DNA of 64,000 nt. It comes from Noviherbaspirillum aerium. GTDB lineage: Bacteria; Pseudomonadota; Gammaproteobacteria; Burkholderiales; Burkholderiaceae_D. This document shows, piece after piece, positions 45,657 through 54,990 of the stretch. The notes under the pieces were generated by a model, which searched no databases, was not told the DNA's origin, and saw nothing but the letters and a program-made list of their open reading frames with translations. A program made the position numbers and the translations under genes. The stretch lies in assembly GCF_008929045.1 (NCBI RefSeq), contig NZ_VFAH01000020.1, positions 1-64,000 of the forward strand, given 5' to 3'. Within the stretch, counting starts at the first letter, position 1, and each line of letters starts with the position of its first letter.

Positions 45657-46793
45657 TCAAAGCCCGCGCGAGATGATTTCCTTCATAATTTCCGATGTGC
45701 CGCCGTAGATGCGCTGAACCCGGCTATCCACAAAGGCGCGGGCGATCGGGTATTCGCGCATGAAGCCATAGCCACCATGCAACTGCAGCAATTGATCTAC
45801 AGCTTCTCCTTGGGCCTCGGTGGCGTAGAGTTTGGCCATCGCCGCCATATCGGTCGATAGCTTGTTTTCGAAGTGCAGTGCAATACAGTGATCCACGAAA
45901 ACCCGGCATGCCATAGTCTTAGCCTTGATTTCCGCTAGTTTGAAGCGCGTATTCTGTAGGTCGAACACCTGCTGCCCGAAGGCCTTGCGGCTCTTCGTAT
46001 AGGTGATGGTTTCTTCCAGCATTGTCTCCATCACAACCGGACTGCGCACGGCAATCATGAGCCGTTCCTGTGCGAGCTGGTGCATTAGATAGCCAAAACC
46101 CTTTCCCTCCTCACCCAGCAAGTTGGAAGCGGGGACGCGCACGTCGTCGAAGAAAAGCTCGCTGGTATCCTGCGCTTTGAGGCCAATCTTTTCCAGCAGA
46201 GGTCCTTTTGTGAACCCTGGCGTACCGGCCTCCACCACGACAAGGCTAATGCCCCGCGTGCCGGCAGAAAGGTCAGTCTTGCAGATTACAATCACAAGAT
46301 CAGAGTTGACGCCGTTAGTGATAAAGGTTTTCTGACCGCTGAGGATGTAGTGATCTCCAACACGCTGTGCCGTGGTACGAACCGATTTGAGGTCGCTTCC
46401 GATCCCTGGCTCGGTCATTGCGATGGCGCCGATTAGCTCGCCCCGTGCCATTCTAGGCAGCCAACGTTGCTTTTGCTCGGCGCTGCCGTACGTCAGGATA
46501 TATGGCGCAACAATGTCCGAATGCAAAGGGAAGCCGGGGCCGGTAGCGAGCACGCGCATCAGTTCCTCGATAACGACGATCGAGTGTCCGAAGTCGCCGC
46601 CGCCGCCGCCGTATTCCTCGGGCACCGCGCACAACAGCAAACCCTCCTTCCCGGCCTTTAGCCAAGCTTCGCGCGGCACCAGGCCTGCCTTTTCCCACTC
46701 ATGGTGATGCGGTTCAATCTCGCGCTGGACAAACCGACGCACCTGGTCACGGAACTGCTCGTGGTCTTCTCGAAATACTGCGCGCATCGTCAT
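45657..46793 (-). CDS. Acyl-CoA dehydrogenase
   Basis: 378 residues with the complete three-domain layout: helical N-terminal domain (FREDHEQFRDQVRRFVQREI), beta domain with FAD/substrate motifs AIAMTEPGIGSDLKSVRTTA and GQKTFITNGVNSDL, and C-terminal domain with YTKSRKAFGQQVFDLQNTRF, LHGGYGFMREYPIARAFVDS and the terminal RIYGGTSEIMKEII. It introduces the alpha-beta double bond into an acyl-CoA, passing electrons to ETF. Last gene of a leftward operon with the ligase and a second dehydrogenase. Substrate not predictable; the paired dehydrogenases suggest a bulky or branched acid. Confidence 0.92.
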   Translation of the reverse strand: MTMRAVFREDHEQFRDQVRRFVQREIEPHHHEWEKAGLVPREAWLKAGKEGLLLCAVPEEYGGGGGDFGHSIVVIEELMRVLATGPGFPLHSDIVAPYILTYGSAEQKQRWLPRMARGELIGAIAMTEPGIGSDLKSVRTTAQRVGDHYILSGQKTFITNGVNSDLVIVICKTDLSAGTRGISLVVVEAGTPGFTKGPLLEKIGLKAQDTSELFFDDVRVPASNLLGEEGKGFGYLMHQLAQERLMIAVRSPVVMETMLEETITYTKSRKAFGQQVFDLQNTRFKLAEIKAKTMACRVFVDHCIALHFENKLSTDMAAMAKLYATEAQGEAVDQLLQLHGGYGFMREYPIARAFVDSRVQRIYGGTSEIMKEIISRGL

Positions 46794-46837
46794 GAATCCT
46801 TATAAATAGCAAATGTTTGGACAGGGAGGGCCAGATA

Positions 46838-48415
46838 CTACGGCTGGCTACCTTCCTGATACCGACTCATCAGGAGCCGCTTGTAGAGCTTGCCATTTTC
46901 CAGTCGCGGCAAAGCAGACACAAAATCCACACTGCGCGGACACTTCAGGTGCGCAAGGTGTGCACGACAGAAAGCGATGATGTCCGAGCCGACGGCAGGT
47001 GAGGCACGGCTTGGATCTTGAAGCTGGACCACAGCTTTGACCTCTTCACCGAATTCGGGGTGCGGGACGCCGATTACCGCGGCGTCGACCACGCCAGGGT
47101 AGGTAACGATGAGGTTTTCGACCTCACTGGGATAGATATTGACCCCGCCGGAGAGAATCAAATCAGTGCGCCGTCCTGAAAGGTACAAATACCCTTCCTC
47201 ATCAACATGACCAATGTCGCCAAATGTGGCGCAGCCTTGCCTGTCATATGCCGCCTCGGTCTTCGCCAGATCATTGTGGTACTGAAAGCGGGGCGTTCCG
47301 GAGAAATAGATGCGCCCTTGTTGTCCGTGAGACAGCTCATTTCCGCTCTCGTCCTTGATGTGGATCTTGCCAAGTAAAGCCAAGCCTACGGAGCCAGGTT
47401 TCTGCAACCATTGACTGCTGTTAATCGCTGTCAGTCCAATACCTTCGGAGCCGCCATAGTATTCGAACCACACCGGCCCCCACCATTCGATCATGCGCCG
47501 CTTGACTTCGGGCGGGCACGGTGCTGCAGCATGAATGGCTACCCGCATGCTGGACAAATCGGATGCAGCTCGCACACTTTCCGGCAAAGCCAGCATACGA
47601 ATCATCATTGTCGGCACCCATTGGCTATGAGTAACGCGGTATTGCTCAATCAAGCGCAAGCCCAGCTCCGCATCGAAACGGCTGGATATGATATTGCTAC
47701 CTCCCCAATCGATATTGCGCATCGTGCTGCGCAAAGGTGCAGCATGGTACAGCGGCGCCATCGTCAAATAAATGGTCTCGGCACCGAAACCAAAAAATTC
47801 GCGCCACACCACTGCGTCATAGGAGTCGCGGAAACGATCGGCATATGCGGTAAGGGGACGCTTGATGCCTTTCGGTTTGCCCGTGGTCCCTGAGGAATAC
47901 AGGAAGTCGCGGCCCACCATGCGCTCCGGCAGCGAAGCATCGGGAGCATACGCCTTGATTTCCTGTTCAAACGAGCGGAACCCTTCAGCCTGTCCGTCCA
48001 GCAGGTATTTCACGACATGCACGCCCGCCACTGCGGAATCGTTTGCGCTGCCTGCGAGTGCGGCGGTTTGTGTCGTAGCCACTAGCAAGCGAGCTCCACA
48101 GTCCGCAAGTATGTAGTTCACTTCATGCGGGCTAAGGTGCACGCTGACCGGAGTGTAGTACAGTCCGGCTCGCCGCGCCCCCCATGCCAGGGCAAACAGG
48201 TCCGGGTGGTTTTCCATCAGCAGAGCGATACCGTCCCCCGCCTCCAACCCCAAGCCGAGGAGCCATTGCGCTACTACGTTGGCGCGTTGGTCCAGTGTGC
48301 GATAGGTCAATGTGCTGACTGCCTGGCCGATGTCGTCAACCAAGCACAATGCCATCTTATCAGGGCAGACTTGAGCCCAGTAGGCAAGTCTATCCACGGT
48401 GGTGGGTGTGTCCAT
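46838..48415 (-). CDS. Acyl-CoA ligase (AMP-forming)
   Basis: 525 residues from the ATG at 48415, which has AAGGAGAG five bases upstream; an earlier in-frame start (48433) lacks this. ANL motifs: YSSGTTGKPKGIKRPL (P-loop), YYGGSEGIGL, YLSGRRTDLILSGGVNIYPS and the C-terminal catalytic-Lys region LPRLENGKLYKRLL. It activates a carboxylic acid to acyl-adenylate and then acyl-CoA in the cytoplasm, the entry step of the pathway. Flanked by two acyl-CoA dehydrogenases in the same orientation with short gaps (about 45 and 27 bp). Confidence 0.92.
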   Translation of the reverse strand: MDTPTTVDRLAYWAQVCPDKMALCLVDDIGQAVSTLTYRTLDQRANVVAQWLLGLGLEAGDGIALLMENHPDLFALAWGARRAGLYYTPVSVHLSPHEVNYILADCGARLLVATTQTAALAGSANDSAVAGVHVVKYLLDGQAEGFRSFEQEIKAYAPDASLPERMVGRDFLYSSGTTGKPKGIKRPLTAYADRFRDSYDAVVWREFFGFGAETIYLTMAPLYHAAPLRSTMRNIDWGGSNIISSRFDAELGLRLIEQYRVTHSQWVPTMMIRMLALPESVRAASDLSSMRVAIHAAAPCPPEVKRRMIEWWGPVWFEYYGGSEGIGLTAINSSQWLQKPGSVGLALLGKIHIKDESGNELSHGQQGRIYFSGTPRFQYHNDLAKTEAAYDRQGCATFGDIGHVDEEGYLYLSGRRTDLILSGGVNIYPSEVENLIVTYPGVVDAAVIGVPHPEFGEEVKAVVQLQDPSRASPAVGSDIIAFCRAHLAHLKCPRSVDFVSALPRLENGKLYKRLLMSRYQEGSQP

Positions 48416-48442
48416 CTTTACTCTCCTTCGCAAGAGCTTGGC

Positions 48443-49609
48443 TTAATATGATTTCGGAAGTCCGAGCACTTTCTCGGCGATAAAACACATGATCAATTGC
48501 GGACTGATAGGGGCGATTCGCGGAATCAGGCTCTCACGCAGGTAACGCTCAACATGGTATTCCTTGGCGTAGCCATAACCGCCATGCGTCATCACTGCCG
48601 TGAGGCAAGCTTGATAACCAGCCTCGGCGCCAAGATACTTGGCAGCATTTGCCTCAGCTCCACAGGATAGTTCGCGGTCGAATCGGTCCGCTGCCTTATA
48701 CATCATGAGGTTGGCCGCTTCGAGCTCCATCCAGCGTTCAGCTAACGGGTGCTGAATACTCTGGTTTTTCCCAATAGGCCGGTCGAATACGATACGCTCG
48801 TTCGCGTACTGAGCGGCGCGTTTTAGGGCCGCTTTGCCTAGACCGATAGCTTCGGAGGCGATCAGGATACGCTCGGGATTCATGCCATGCAGAATATAGT
48901 GGAAGCCTTTGCCCTCCTCGCCGATGCGATCTTCCACCGGCACCTTGAGACCGTCGATGAAGAGCTGGTTGGTGTCCACTGCCTTGCGGCCATGCTTGTC
49001 AATCACTCGCGCCTCGACGAAGCGGCGATCGAGATTGGTATAAAACAAGCTCAAACCGTCAGTGGGTTTCTTTACCTGATCCAGGGGCGTAGTGCGCGCA
49101 AGGATAAGCATTTTCTCGGCTACTTGTGCGGTGGAGATGAAGACTTTGGAACCGGAGACTATATAGTAGTCCCCCTCGCGTAACGCCTGAGTCTTGAGCC
49201 GAGTTGTGTTTAATCCCGCATCGGGCTCGGTGACAGCAAAGCACGCCTTCTCCTTACCGGCGACCAGCGGCGGCAGCATGCGGCGCTTCTGCTCGTCATT
49301 GGCGAAAATGACTACTGGGGATAGGCCGAAGATGTTCATATGCACCGCAGAGGCGCCAGACATCCCGGCGCCAGATTCGCTGATGGTCTGCATCATCAGT
49401 GCCGCCTCGGTAATACCCAAACCCGAGCCGCCGTATTCCTCGGGAATGCAAATGCCTAGCCAGCCAGCCTCTGCCAAGGCTTGATGCAGTTCATGCGGGA
49501 ACCCCCCCTCGGTGTCTTTTTTTAACCAGTATTCATCGTCAAAGCGACTGCAGATACGCGCGACGGCGTCACGCAAGGCTTCTTGTTCAGGCGATAGGTC
49601 AAAATTCAT
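48443..49609 (-). CDS. Acyl-CoA dehydrogenase
   Basis: 388 residues: MNFDLSPEQEALRDAVARIC, EEYGGSGLGITEAALMMQTI, CFAVTEPDAGLNTTRLKTQA, YYIVSGSKVFISTAQVAEKM, and C-terminal THGGYGYAKEYHVERYLRES. It is a paralogue of the dehydrogenase at 45657, sharing order but not close sequence. Members of this type often work as one half of a heteromeric enzyme in steroid side-chain or branched acid breakdown, which is a possibility here (inference). First structural gene of the leftward operon after the regulator. Confidence 0.92.
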   Translation of the reverse strand: MNFDLSPEQEALRDAVARICSRFDDEYWLKKDTEGGFPHELHQALAEAGWLGICIPEEYGGSGLGITEAALMMQTISESGAGMSGASAVHMNIFGLSPVVIFANDEQKRRMLPPLVAGKEKACFAVTEPDAGLNTTRLKTQALREGDYYIVSGSKVFISTAQVAEKMLILARTTPLDQVKKPTDGLSLFYTNLDRRFVEARVIDKHGRKAVDTNQLFIDGLKVPVEDRIGEEGKGFHYILHGMNPERILIASEAIGLGKAALKRAAQYANERIVFDRPIGKNQSIQHPLAERWMELEAANLMMYKAADRFDRELSCGAEANAAKYLGAEAGYQACLTAVMTHGGYGYAKEYHVERYLRESLIPRIAPISPQLIMCFIAEKVLGLPKSY

Positions 49610-49655
49610 GAATGACTCATATGAAAAGTGGGAAAGGAAATGGGGAGCTTTGGCA

Positions 49656-50474
49656 TTAATGGGACCCAGTATCCGGATTTCGCCCCAGCGAAGCCTCTAC
49701 ACTATGGGCCAGCGTTACGAGCCTTGGGCCTACGTCGTCAAGTAGTTGTCCAGACGTTAGTTCGAAGGCTGAGACGGTGCAGGCAAACACATAAATTTCA
49801 TCGGATGTCGTCGACCGTACCGGAACAGCCACCGACTCCACTTGACGTTGCAGATCCCCATGTCCGACGCAAAAGCCGCGATTGGCCAAATCGCGGCGCG
49901 CCTCATCCAATCGCTCAGTGAGCCTTTCGGCATGCTCTGGATTTCTGATTCTTAATTCGTCCATGTAGGCGTCTGCCTGCTCAGTTGGCATACTGCACAG
50001 GTATGCACGCCCCGATGCCGTGCGCGACAGCGAGATGTGAGCGCCCATCGCGGGCCGGAAAGTTGCGCAATCCCTAGACTGAGCCAGATCAATAAATACT
50101 AGGTCCAAGCCCGCCCCCAGTGCCAAAGACACTTGGCCGTGCACCCTGTCCGCAAGGGCCTGCATTTGCCCAAAAGCGATCTGGCGTACATTCATACGGG
50201 CAAGTAACGGAGTCGCGAGAGTCAATAGGCCAGGCGCAGGAGCAAAGCGTCCTGTCAGCTCGGTATAGCGCAGCAGGCCTGTCGAACATAGGGTATAGGT
50301 CAGCCGGAAAAAAGTTGCTTTGGATAATCCCGTGGCGGCGATTAGCTCGCGAGCACTGAGTTCGGGCGCTGTACTGCTGAAGCACTGCAGTATCTGTATA
50401 CCTCGCGCTAAGGCACTGACGACCTTGTCATCGCTCGGTTTTATTTCCTCTTCAATATGAGACAGATGTTCCAC
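49656..50474 (-). CDS. IclR-family transcriptional regulator
   Basis: 272 residues, GTG start at 50474 with AAAGGAG upstream. Winged HTH at about 19-75 (ALARGIQILQCFSSTAPELS, ARELIAATGLSKATFFRLTY) and the IclR effector domain (RQIAFGQMQALADRVHGQVS, AYLCSMPTEQADAYMDELRI, RDLANRGFCVGHGDLQRQVE, SVAVPVRS). It is divergent from the thiolase gene; the gap holds an inverted repeat that fits an operator. It probably senses a CoA-linked or free acid intermediate and controls both arms of the cluster. Confidence 0.92.
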   Translation of the reverse strand: MEHLSHIEEEIKPSDDKVVSALARGIQILQCFSSTAPELSARELIAATGLSKATFFRLTYTLCSTGLLRYTELTGRFAPAPGLLTLATPLLARMNVRQIAFGQMQALADRVHGQVSLALGAGLDLVFIDLAQSRDCATFRPAMGAHISLSRTASGRAYLCSMPTEQADAYMDELRIRNPEHAERLTERLDEARRDLANRGFCVGHGDLQRQVESVAVPVRSTTSDEIYVFACTVSAFELTSGQLLDDVGPRLVTLAHSVEASLGRNPDTGSH

Positions 50475-50506
50475 TATTTTACTCCTTTTCCTTAATTATG
50501 CTAAGT

Positions 50507-50527
50507 TAACTTGACGTAATCAAGTTA
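50507..50527. promoter_or_regulatory. Inverted-repeat operator between iclR-type and thiolase genes
   Basis: TAACTTGA-CGTAA-TCAAGTTA, perfect 8-bp arms around a 5-bp spacer, 33 bp before the IclR start codon and 47 bp before the thiolase start codon. The size suits an IclR dimer site. TTGACG within it could also form part of a -35 element for the thiolase operon. Confidence 0.65.
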
Positions 50528-50573
50528 TTTCGAGACACTTGTTCCATTAGATGTGTTAACGTTGGAGATTCCG

Positions 50574-51785
50574 ATGTCCGAAGCCTTAATTTTCGATGCC
50601 ATTCGTATACCTAGGGGTAGAGGCAAACCTGGTGCTGGCACCTTGTATGAAACCAAGCCTATCGATCTGGTCGTAACACTACTAGACGCTTTGCGTCGGC
50701 GTCACGACTTGGACCCCACGCGCGTGGATGACCTCATTATGGGCATTAGTTCTGCCGTGGGTGATCAGGGGTCATGTTTGCCGCGGATTGCGGCCTTGTG
50801 TGCACCGGGTGGCTGGGACCGCGTGTCCGGCATGGCTTTGCAGCGCTTTTGCGGCGCGGGTCTGGAAGCAGTCAACTTAGCAGCGGAAAAAGTACGATCG
50901 GGCTGGCACGATCTGATCGCTGCCGGCGGCGTCGAATCGATGTCCCGCGTGGGTCTAGGTGCCACCGGTGGCGCCTGGATTTACGATCCGGCCACTAGTT
51001 TAAAGATCGGGTATGTGCCACAGGGTTTCAGTGCGGACATGCTCGCCGCGCTACACGGCTTCAACCGGGAGACGCTGGATGCCTTTGCGCTGCGCTCGCA
51101 GCAATTGGCGGCACAGGCTCGCTGCGAAGGCCGCTTTGGTCGTTCGCTCGTGCCAGTACGCGACGCCAATGGCATTACCGTGCTCGACCACGATGAATAC
51201 ATTCGCGAAGACACTTCCGCAGCTTCGCTAGCAGCGCTCAAGCCGGCATTCGGTGGGGTATCGGCGATGGCCAATGGTGTAGTAGCGCGCCAGCGCTACC
51301 CCCAACTTGATCGCATCGATGCGGTGCATACTGCCGGCAACGCGTCGGGGATCGTCGATGGAGCGGCATTGGTGCTAGTTGGCAGCGAGAAGATAAGCGC
51401 AGAGTTAGGCCTGCGCCCGCGTGCGCGGATTCTGGGCACCGGGTTGGCAACGGTAGATGCCACATTGATGCTTACAGGCCCGGTGCCGGCTACCCAGAAA
51501 GCAATCGCCAAAGCAGGCCTGCGCATAGACCAAATCGAGCTGTTCGAAGTAAATGAAGCCTTCGCAGCTGTCCCTCTTTATTTTGCAAAAACCTTGGACG
51601 TACCGCTGGACAAGATCAACGTCAATGGCGGCGCCATCGCAATGGGGCATCCCATAGGAGCGTCCGGCGCGATCCTCCTCGGCACCTTGCTCGATGAAAT
51701 GGAACGCCGGGAATTGCGCTACGGCGTGGCTACCCTCTGCACAGCAGGCGGCATGGGTGTAGCCACCGTCATTGAACGCCTCTAA
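50574..51785 (+). CDS. Acetyl-CoA acyltransferase (thiolase)
   Basis: 403 residues from the ATG at 50574, preceded by TTGGAG. Catalytic residues: Cys93 in LQRFCGAGLEAVNLAA, His in GGAIAMGHPIGASGA and the second Cys in TLCTAGGMGVATVIE, the standard thiolase triad. It cleaves 3-ketoacyl-CoA to acetyl-CoA or propionyl-CoA plus a shortened acyl-CoA. First gene of the rightward operon; the next gene starts 31 bp after its stop. Confidence 0.93.
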   Translation: MSEALIFDAIRIPRGRGKPGAGTLYETKPIDLVVTLLDALRRRHDLDPTRVDDLIMGISSAVGDQGSCLPRIAALCAPGGWDRVSGMALQRFCGAGLEAVNLAAEKVRSGWHDLIAAGGVESMSRVGLGATGGAWIYDPATSLKIGYVPQGFSADMLAALHGFNRETLDAFALRSQQLAAQARCEGRFGRSLVPVRDANGITVLDHDEYIREDTSAASLAALKPAFGGVSAMANGVVARQRYPQLDRIDAVHTAGNASGIVDGAALVLVGSEKISAELGLRPRARILGTGLATVDATLMLTGPVPATQKAIAKAGLRIDQIELFEVNEAFAAVPLYFAKTLDVPLDKINVNGGAIAMGHPIGASGAILLGTLLDEMERRELRYGVATLCTAGGMGVATVIERL

Positions 51786-51816
51786 CGCCTGGACCCTGTT
51801 CACGGAGACTAACCTG

Positions 51817-53961
51817 ATGCAAGCCCCGATTCAATACCACAAGACCGACGACGGCATCGTGACGATCACTTTCGATGCGCCTGAGCAAAGCGTCAACACC
51901 ATGACCGATGCGATGCGCGAATGTCTGGCTGACATGGTCACTCGGCTCGAAAAAGAGAAAGACAGCATTTCCGGCATTATCCTGACGTCAGCCAAAGACA
52001 CATTTTTCGCCGGTGGCGACCTCAAGCGCCTGTACAACATGCAGCCCGCCGATGCGCAAACACTATTCGAGGCCACTGAACGCGGCAAGAAAACCCTGCG
52101 CCGGCTCGAAACCTTAGGCAAACCGGTCGTAGCGGCCCTTAATGGCACAGCGCTTGGAGGAGGATTTGAAATCGCATTATCCTGCCATTACCGCATCTCA
52201 CTGGACCGGCCAAAGGTCCAGTTCGGTTTGCCCGAAGCCACGCTGGGCCTGATGCCGGGTGCAGGAGGCATCGTGCGCATGAACCGGCTGCTGGGGTTGG
52301 CCGCAAGCCAACCCTATCTGCAGGACGGCAAACTTCTCTCGCCTGTCGAAGCGCTCAAGGCAGGCTTGATACACGAACTCGTCAACACGCAGGAGATTCT
52401 GCTGGCCCGTGCTCGCGCGTGGATTTCCGCTACCGCGACCGCGACCCAGCCTTGGGACGCGCCCAGTTATAGGCCGCCCGGCGGCTGGAACGACAGTCCA
52501 GAGGCCAAACGCTGGATATCAGCTGCTGCTGCCCAAGTGCGAGCCAAGACGCGTGGTTGTTATCCAGCGCCGGAAGCAATCCTCAGCGCTTCGGTGGAGG
52601 GAATGCAGGTCGATTTCGATACCGCTAGCCGAATCGAGACGCGCTACTTCGTGCAAATCGTTACCGGTAAGGTCGCCAAGAACATCATTGGCACTTTCTG
52701 GTTTCGTGCCAACGAAATCAAATCTGGCGCACAACGTCCCGCGGGGATTGCAAAGAAACAGGTCAAAAACCTGGCGGTACTTGGTGCCGGCATGATGGGC
52801 AAAGGAATTGCCTATGTGGCAGCAGCGCGCGGCATCGACGTCTGGGTCAAGGATGCCACGCTTGCCCAAGCCGACGCAGCGCGTATCCATGCCGAAAAAT
52901 TGCTGGCCAAGCGCGAGGAGAAAGGCGAAGTCGATCCAACAAAACGCCAGGAAATCGTCGCGCGCATTCATTCGACTGATCGCTACGAGAATCTAGCCCA
53001 TGTCGATTTGTTGATTGAGGCTGTGCCCGAAAACCCTGAGCTCAAAGGTGAAATCACCCGCGCCGTCGAGCCGTTGCTCGGCGATGGCGCAGTTTGGGCG
53101 TCCAATACATCCACTCTGCCCATCAGCGGACTTGCCAAAAATTCAGGCCGACCAGAGCGTTTTATCGGCTTGCACTTCTTCTCGCCTGTGGATCGCATGC
53201 AGCTGGTGGAAGTCATCAAGGGCAACCGGACTTCGCAGGAAACCTTGGCCCAGGCCCTCGATTTCGTCATGCAGATCGGCAAAACCCCTATCGTCGTCAA
53301 CGATAGCCGAGGTTTCTTCACCAGCCGCGTATTCAGCACCTTTACGCGCGAGGGCGTAGCCATGCTGGGCGAGGGTCAGGATCCAGCCTCGATCGAAGCT
53401 GCAGCAATGTTCGCAGGCTTTCCGGTCGGCCCCTTGGCGGTACTTGACGAGGTGAGCCTTAGCCTGTCTTACAACAACCGACTGGAAACTCTAAAGGCCT
53501 TTGCCGCTGAAGGACGCCCGTTGCCACCGCATCCGGCCGACGCAGTAATGGAGCGCATGCTTGAAGAATTCGGCCGCAAGGGCCGTGCTGCCGGCGGCGG
53601 CTTTTACGACTACCCCGCAGACGGCGGAAAGCAATTCTGGAGCGGTCTTGCGACTCATTTCCTACGGCCGGACGCGCAGATTTCTCAGCAGGACAAGCAA
53701 GACCGCTTGCTGTTCTGCATGGCGCTGGAATCCGTGCGGATTTTACAGGAAGGGGTATTGGACAACGCGGGCGACGGAAACATCGGTTCAGTCCTCGGCA
53801 TCGGGTTTCCGCGCTGGACCGGAGGGGTATTTCAGTTCCTGAACTCCTACGGGTTGGAGAAGGCCGTGGATCGTGCCCATTGCATGGCTGAACGCTATGG
53901 CGAACGTTTTGCTCCGCCCCAACTGCTCCAAGACAAAGCACGCAAGTTGGAACTGTTTTGA
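51817..53961 (+). CDS. FadJ-like enoyl-CoA hydratase / 3-hydroxyacyl-CoA dehydrogenase
   Basis: 714 residues from the ATG at 51817 with GGAG upstream. N-terminal crotonase domain (about 1-190): FFAGGDLKRLYNM (oxyanion loop), GTALGGGFEIALSCHYRISL, FGLPEATLGLMPGAGG (catalytic Glu). Central Rossmann domain from about 315: VLGAGMMGKGIAYVAA, ASNTSTLPISGLA, IGLHFFSPVDRMQLVEVI (catalytic His), then the C-terminal dehydrogenase domains. It hydrates the enoyl-CoA and oxidises the 3-hydroxyacyl-CoA with NAD, the two steps before thiolysis. The adjoining thiolase completes the multi-enzyme set. Confidence 0.93.
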   Translation: MQAPIQYHKTDDGIVTITFDAPEQSVNTMTDAMRECLADMVTRLEKEKDSISGIILTSAKDTFFAGGDLKRLYNMQPADAQTLFEATERGKKTLRRLETLGKPVVAALNGTALGGGFEIALSCHYRISLDRPKVQFGLPEATLGLMPGAGGIVRMNRLLGLAASQPYLQDGKLLSPVEALKAGLIHELVNTQEILLARARAWISATATATQPWDAPSYRPPGGWNDSPEAKRWISAAAAQVRAKTRGCYPAPEAILSASVEGMQVDFDTASRIETRYFVQIVTGKVAKNIIGTFWFRANEIKSGAQRPAGIAKKQVKNLAVLGAGMMGKGIAYVAAARGIDVWVKDATLAQADAARIHAEKLLAKREEKGEVDPTKRQEIVARIHSTDRYENLAHVDLLIEAVPENPELKGEITRAVEPLLGDGAVWASNTSTLPISGLAKNSGRPERFIGLHFFSPVDRMQLVEVIKGNRTSQETLAQALDFVMQIGKTPIVVNDSRGFFTSRVFSTFTREGVAMLGEGQDPASIEAAAMFAGFPVGPLAVLDEVSLSLSYNNRLETLKAFAAEGRPLPPHPADAVMERMLEEFGRKGRAAGGGFYDYPADGGKQFWSGLATHFLRPDAQISQQDKQDRLLFCMALESVRILQEGVLDNAGDGNIGSVLGIGFPRWTGGVFQFLNSYGLEKAVDRAHCMAERYGERFAPPQLLQDKARKLELF

Positions 53962-54002
53962 TTTTTGTTGGAATTCATGACAACACTCACAAGGAGACAT
54001 CA

Positions 54003-54986
54003 ATGAAACTCTTAAAAAAATACCTAACAACCATGGCTTTGACGTTGCTAACCTGCGCTGCCGGTGCGGCGACAGCGGCGGACGCTACTTTTCAAGATCG
54101 GCCTATCCAGATAGTCGTGCCTTATGCAGCAGGCGGCACGATCGATACGATTGCACGCCACCTGCAGCCAAAACTGCAAACCATCCTAGGCCGGCCCGTT
54201 ATTGTTGACAATCGCCCCGGTGCAGGCACAATGATCGGGGCCAGTACGGTCGCTCGCGCAGAACCAAACGGACATACGCTGTTTTTGGGCTCCAACGCAG
54301 CGTTCACGATCAGCCCACAGCTGATGGAAAATGTAACCTACGATCCACTGCGTAGCTTTGCCGCCATTGGTACGGTAGCGTCGTTTCCCAACCTAATCAT
54401 AGTGTCGCCAAAATCTCCCTACAAGACGCTGGCAGATGTGATCGAGGCTGCTCGCAAGTCGCCTGGCAAACTCAGCTATGCATCGTTTGGGCCGGCCAGC
54501 ACGGCACAACTCACAGGCGAAGCCATCAAGGTTGCCGCTGGTGTTGATATTACCGAAATTCCATACAAGAGCGGCGCACAATGCGTACAAGCAGTCCTTT
54601 CGGGTGAAGTGACGTTCGGCTTCGATCCGAGCGTTGGCTCGCTACAGCGCGTAAAAGTGGGGCAGGTGAACGCCTTGTCCACAACCTCGGCCAACCGCAT
54701 GGCTGAATTGCCTCAGGTTCCATCGATTGTTGAGGCAGGCTACCCGGACGCCGAGCTCACTGCTTGGGTTGCGCTGTTTGCCCCCGCATCGACTCCTGAA
54801 CAGACACAAAAGGCGTTGAGTGAGGCGCTGCAAAGCGTGCTGGCTGACCCCCAGCTAAAGAGTAAATTTGCCGGCATGGGTATGGAGCTCACTTCACTTG
54901 ACAGCAAGGCAACGATGGGCATGATACGCAACGAATATGTACGGATTGCAAAATTGATCGAGAAAGCCAAGCTCAAGAAAAATTAA
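54003..54986 (+). CDS. Bug-family periplasmic substrate-binding protein (TctC-like)
   Basis: 327 residues from the ATG at 54003 with AAGGAGA upstream. Sec signal peptide (MKLLKKYLTTMALTLLTCAA, cleavage after ATA) followed by the Bug fold: RPIQIVVPYAAGGTIDTIAR, GRPVIVDNRPGAGTMIGAST, NGHTLFLGSNAAFTISPQLM, KSPGKLSYASFGPASTAQLT. These proteins capture carboxylates and similar ligands in the periplasm. No tctA or tctB membrane partner is near, typical of the many orphan Bug proteins. Its place in the operon suggests it binds the acid that is degraded here. Confidence 0.92.
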   Translation: MKLLKKYLTTMALTLLTCAAGAATAADATFQDRPIQIVVPYAAGGTIDTIARHLQPKLQTILGRPVIVDNRPGAGTMIGASTVARAEPNGHTLFLGSNAAFTISPQLMENVTYDPLRSFAAIGTVASFPNLIIVSPKSPYKTLADVIEAARKSPGKLSYASFGPASTAQLTGEAIKVAAGVDITEIPYKSGAQCVQAVLSGEVTFGFDPSVGSLQRVKVGQVNALSTTSANRMAELPQVPSIVEAGYPDAELTAWVALFAPASTPEQTQKALSEALQSVLADPQLKSKFAGMGMELTSLDSKATMGMIRNEYVRIAKLIEKAKLKKN

Positions 54987-54990
54987 TCTC

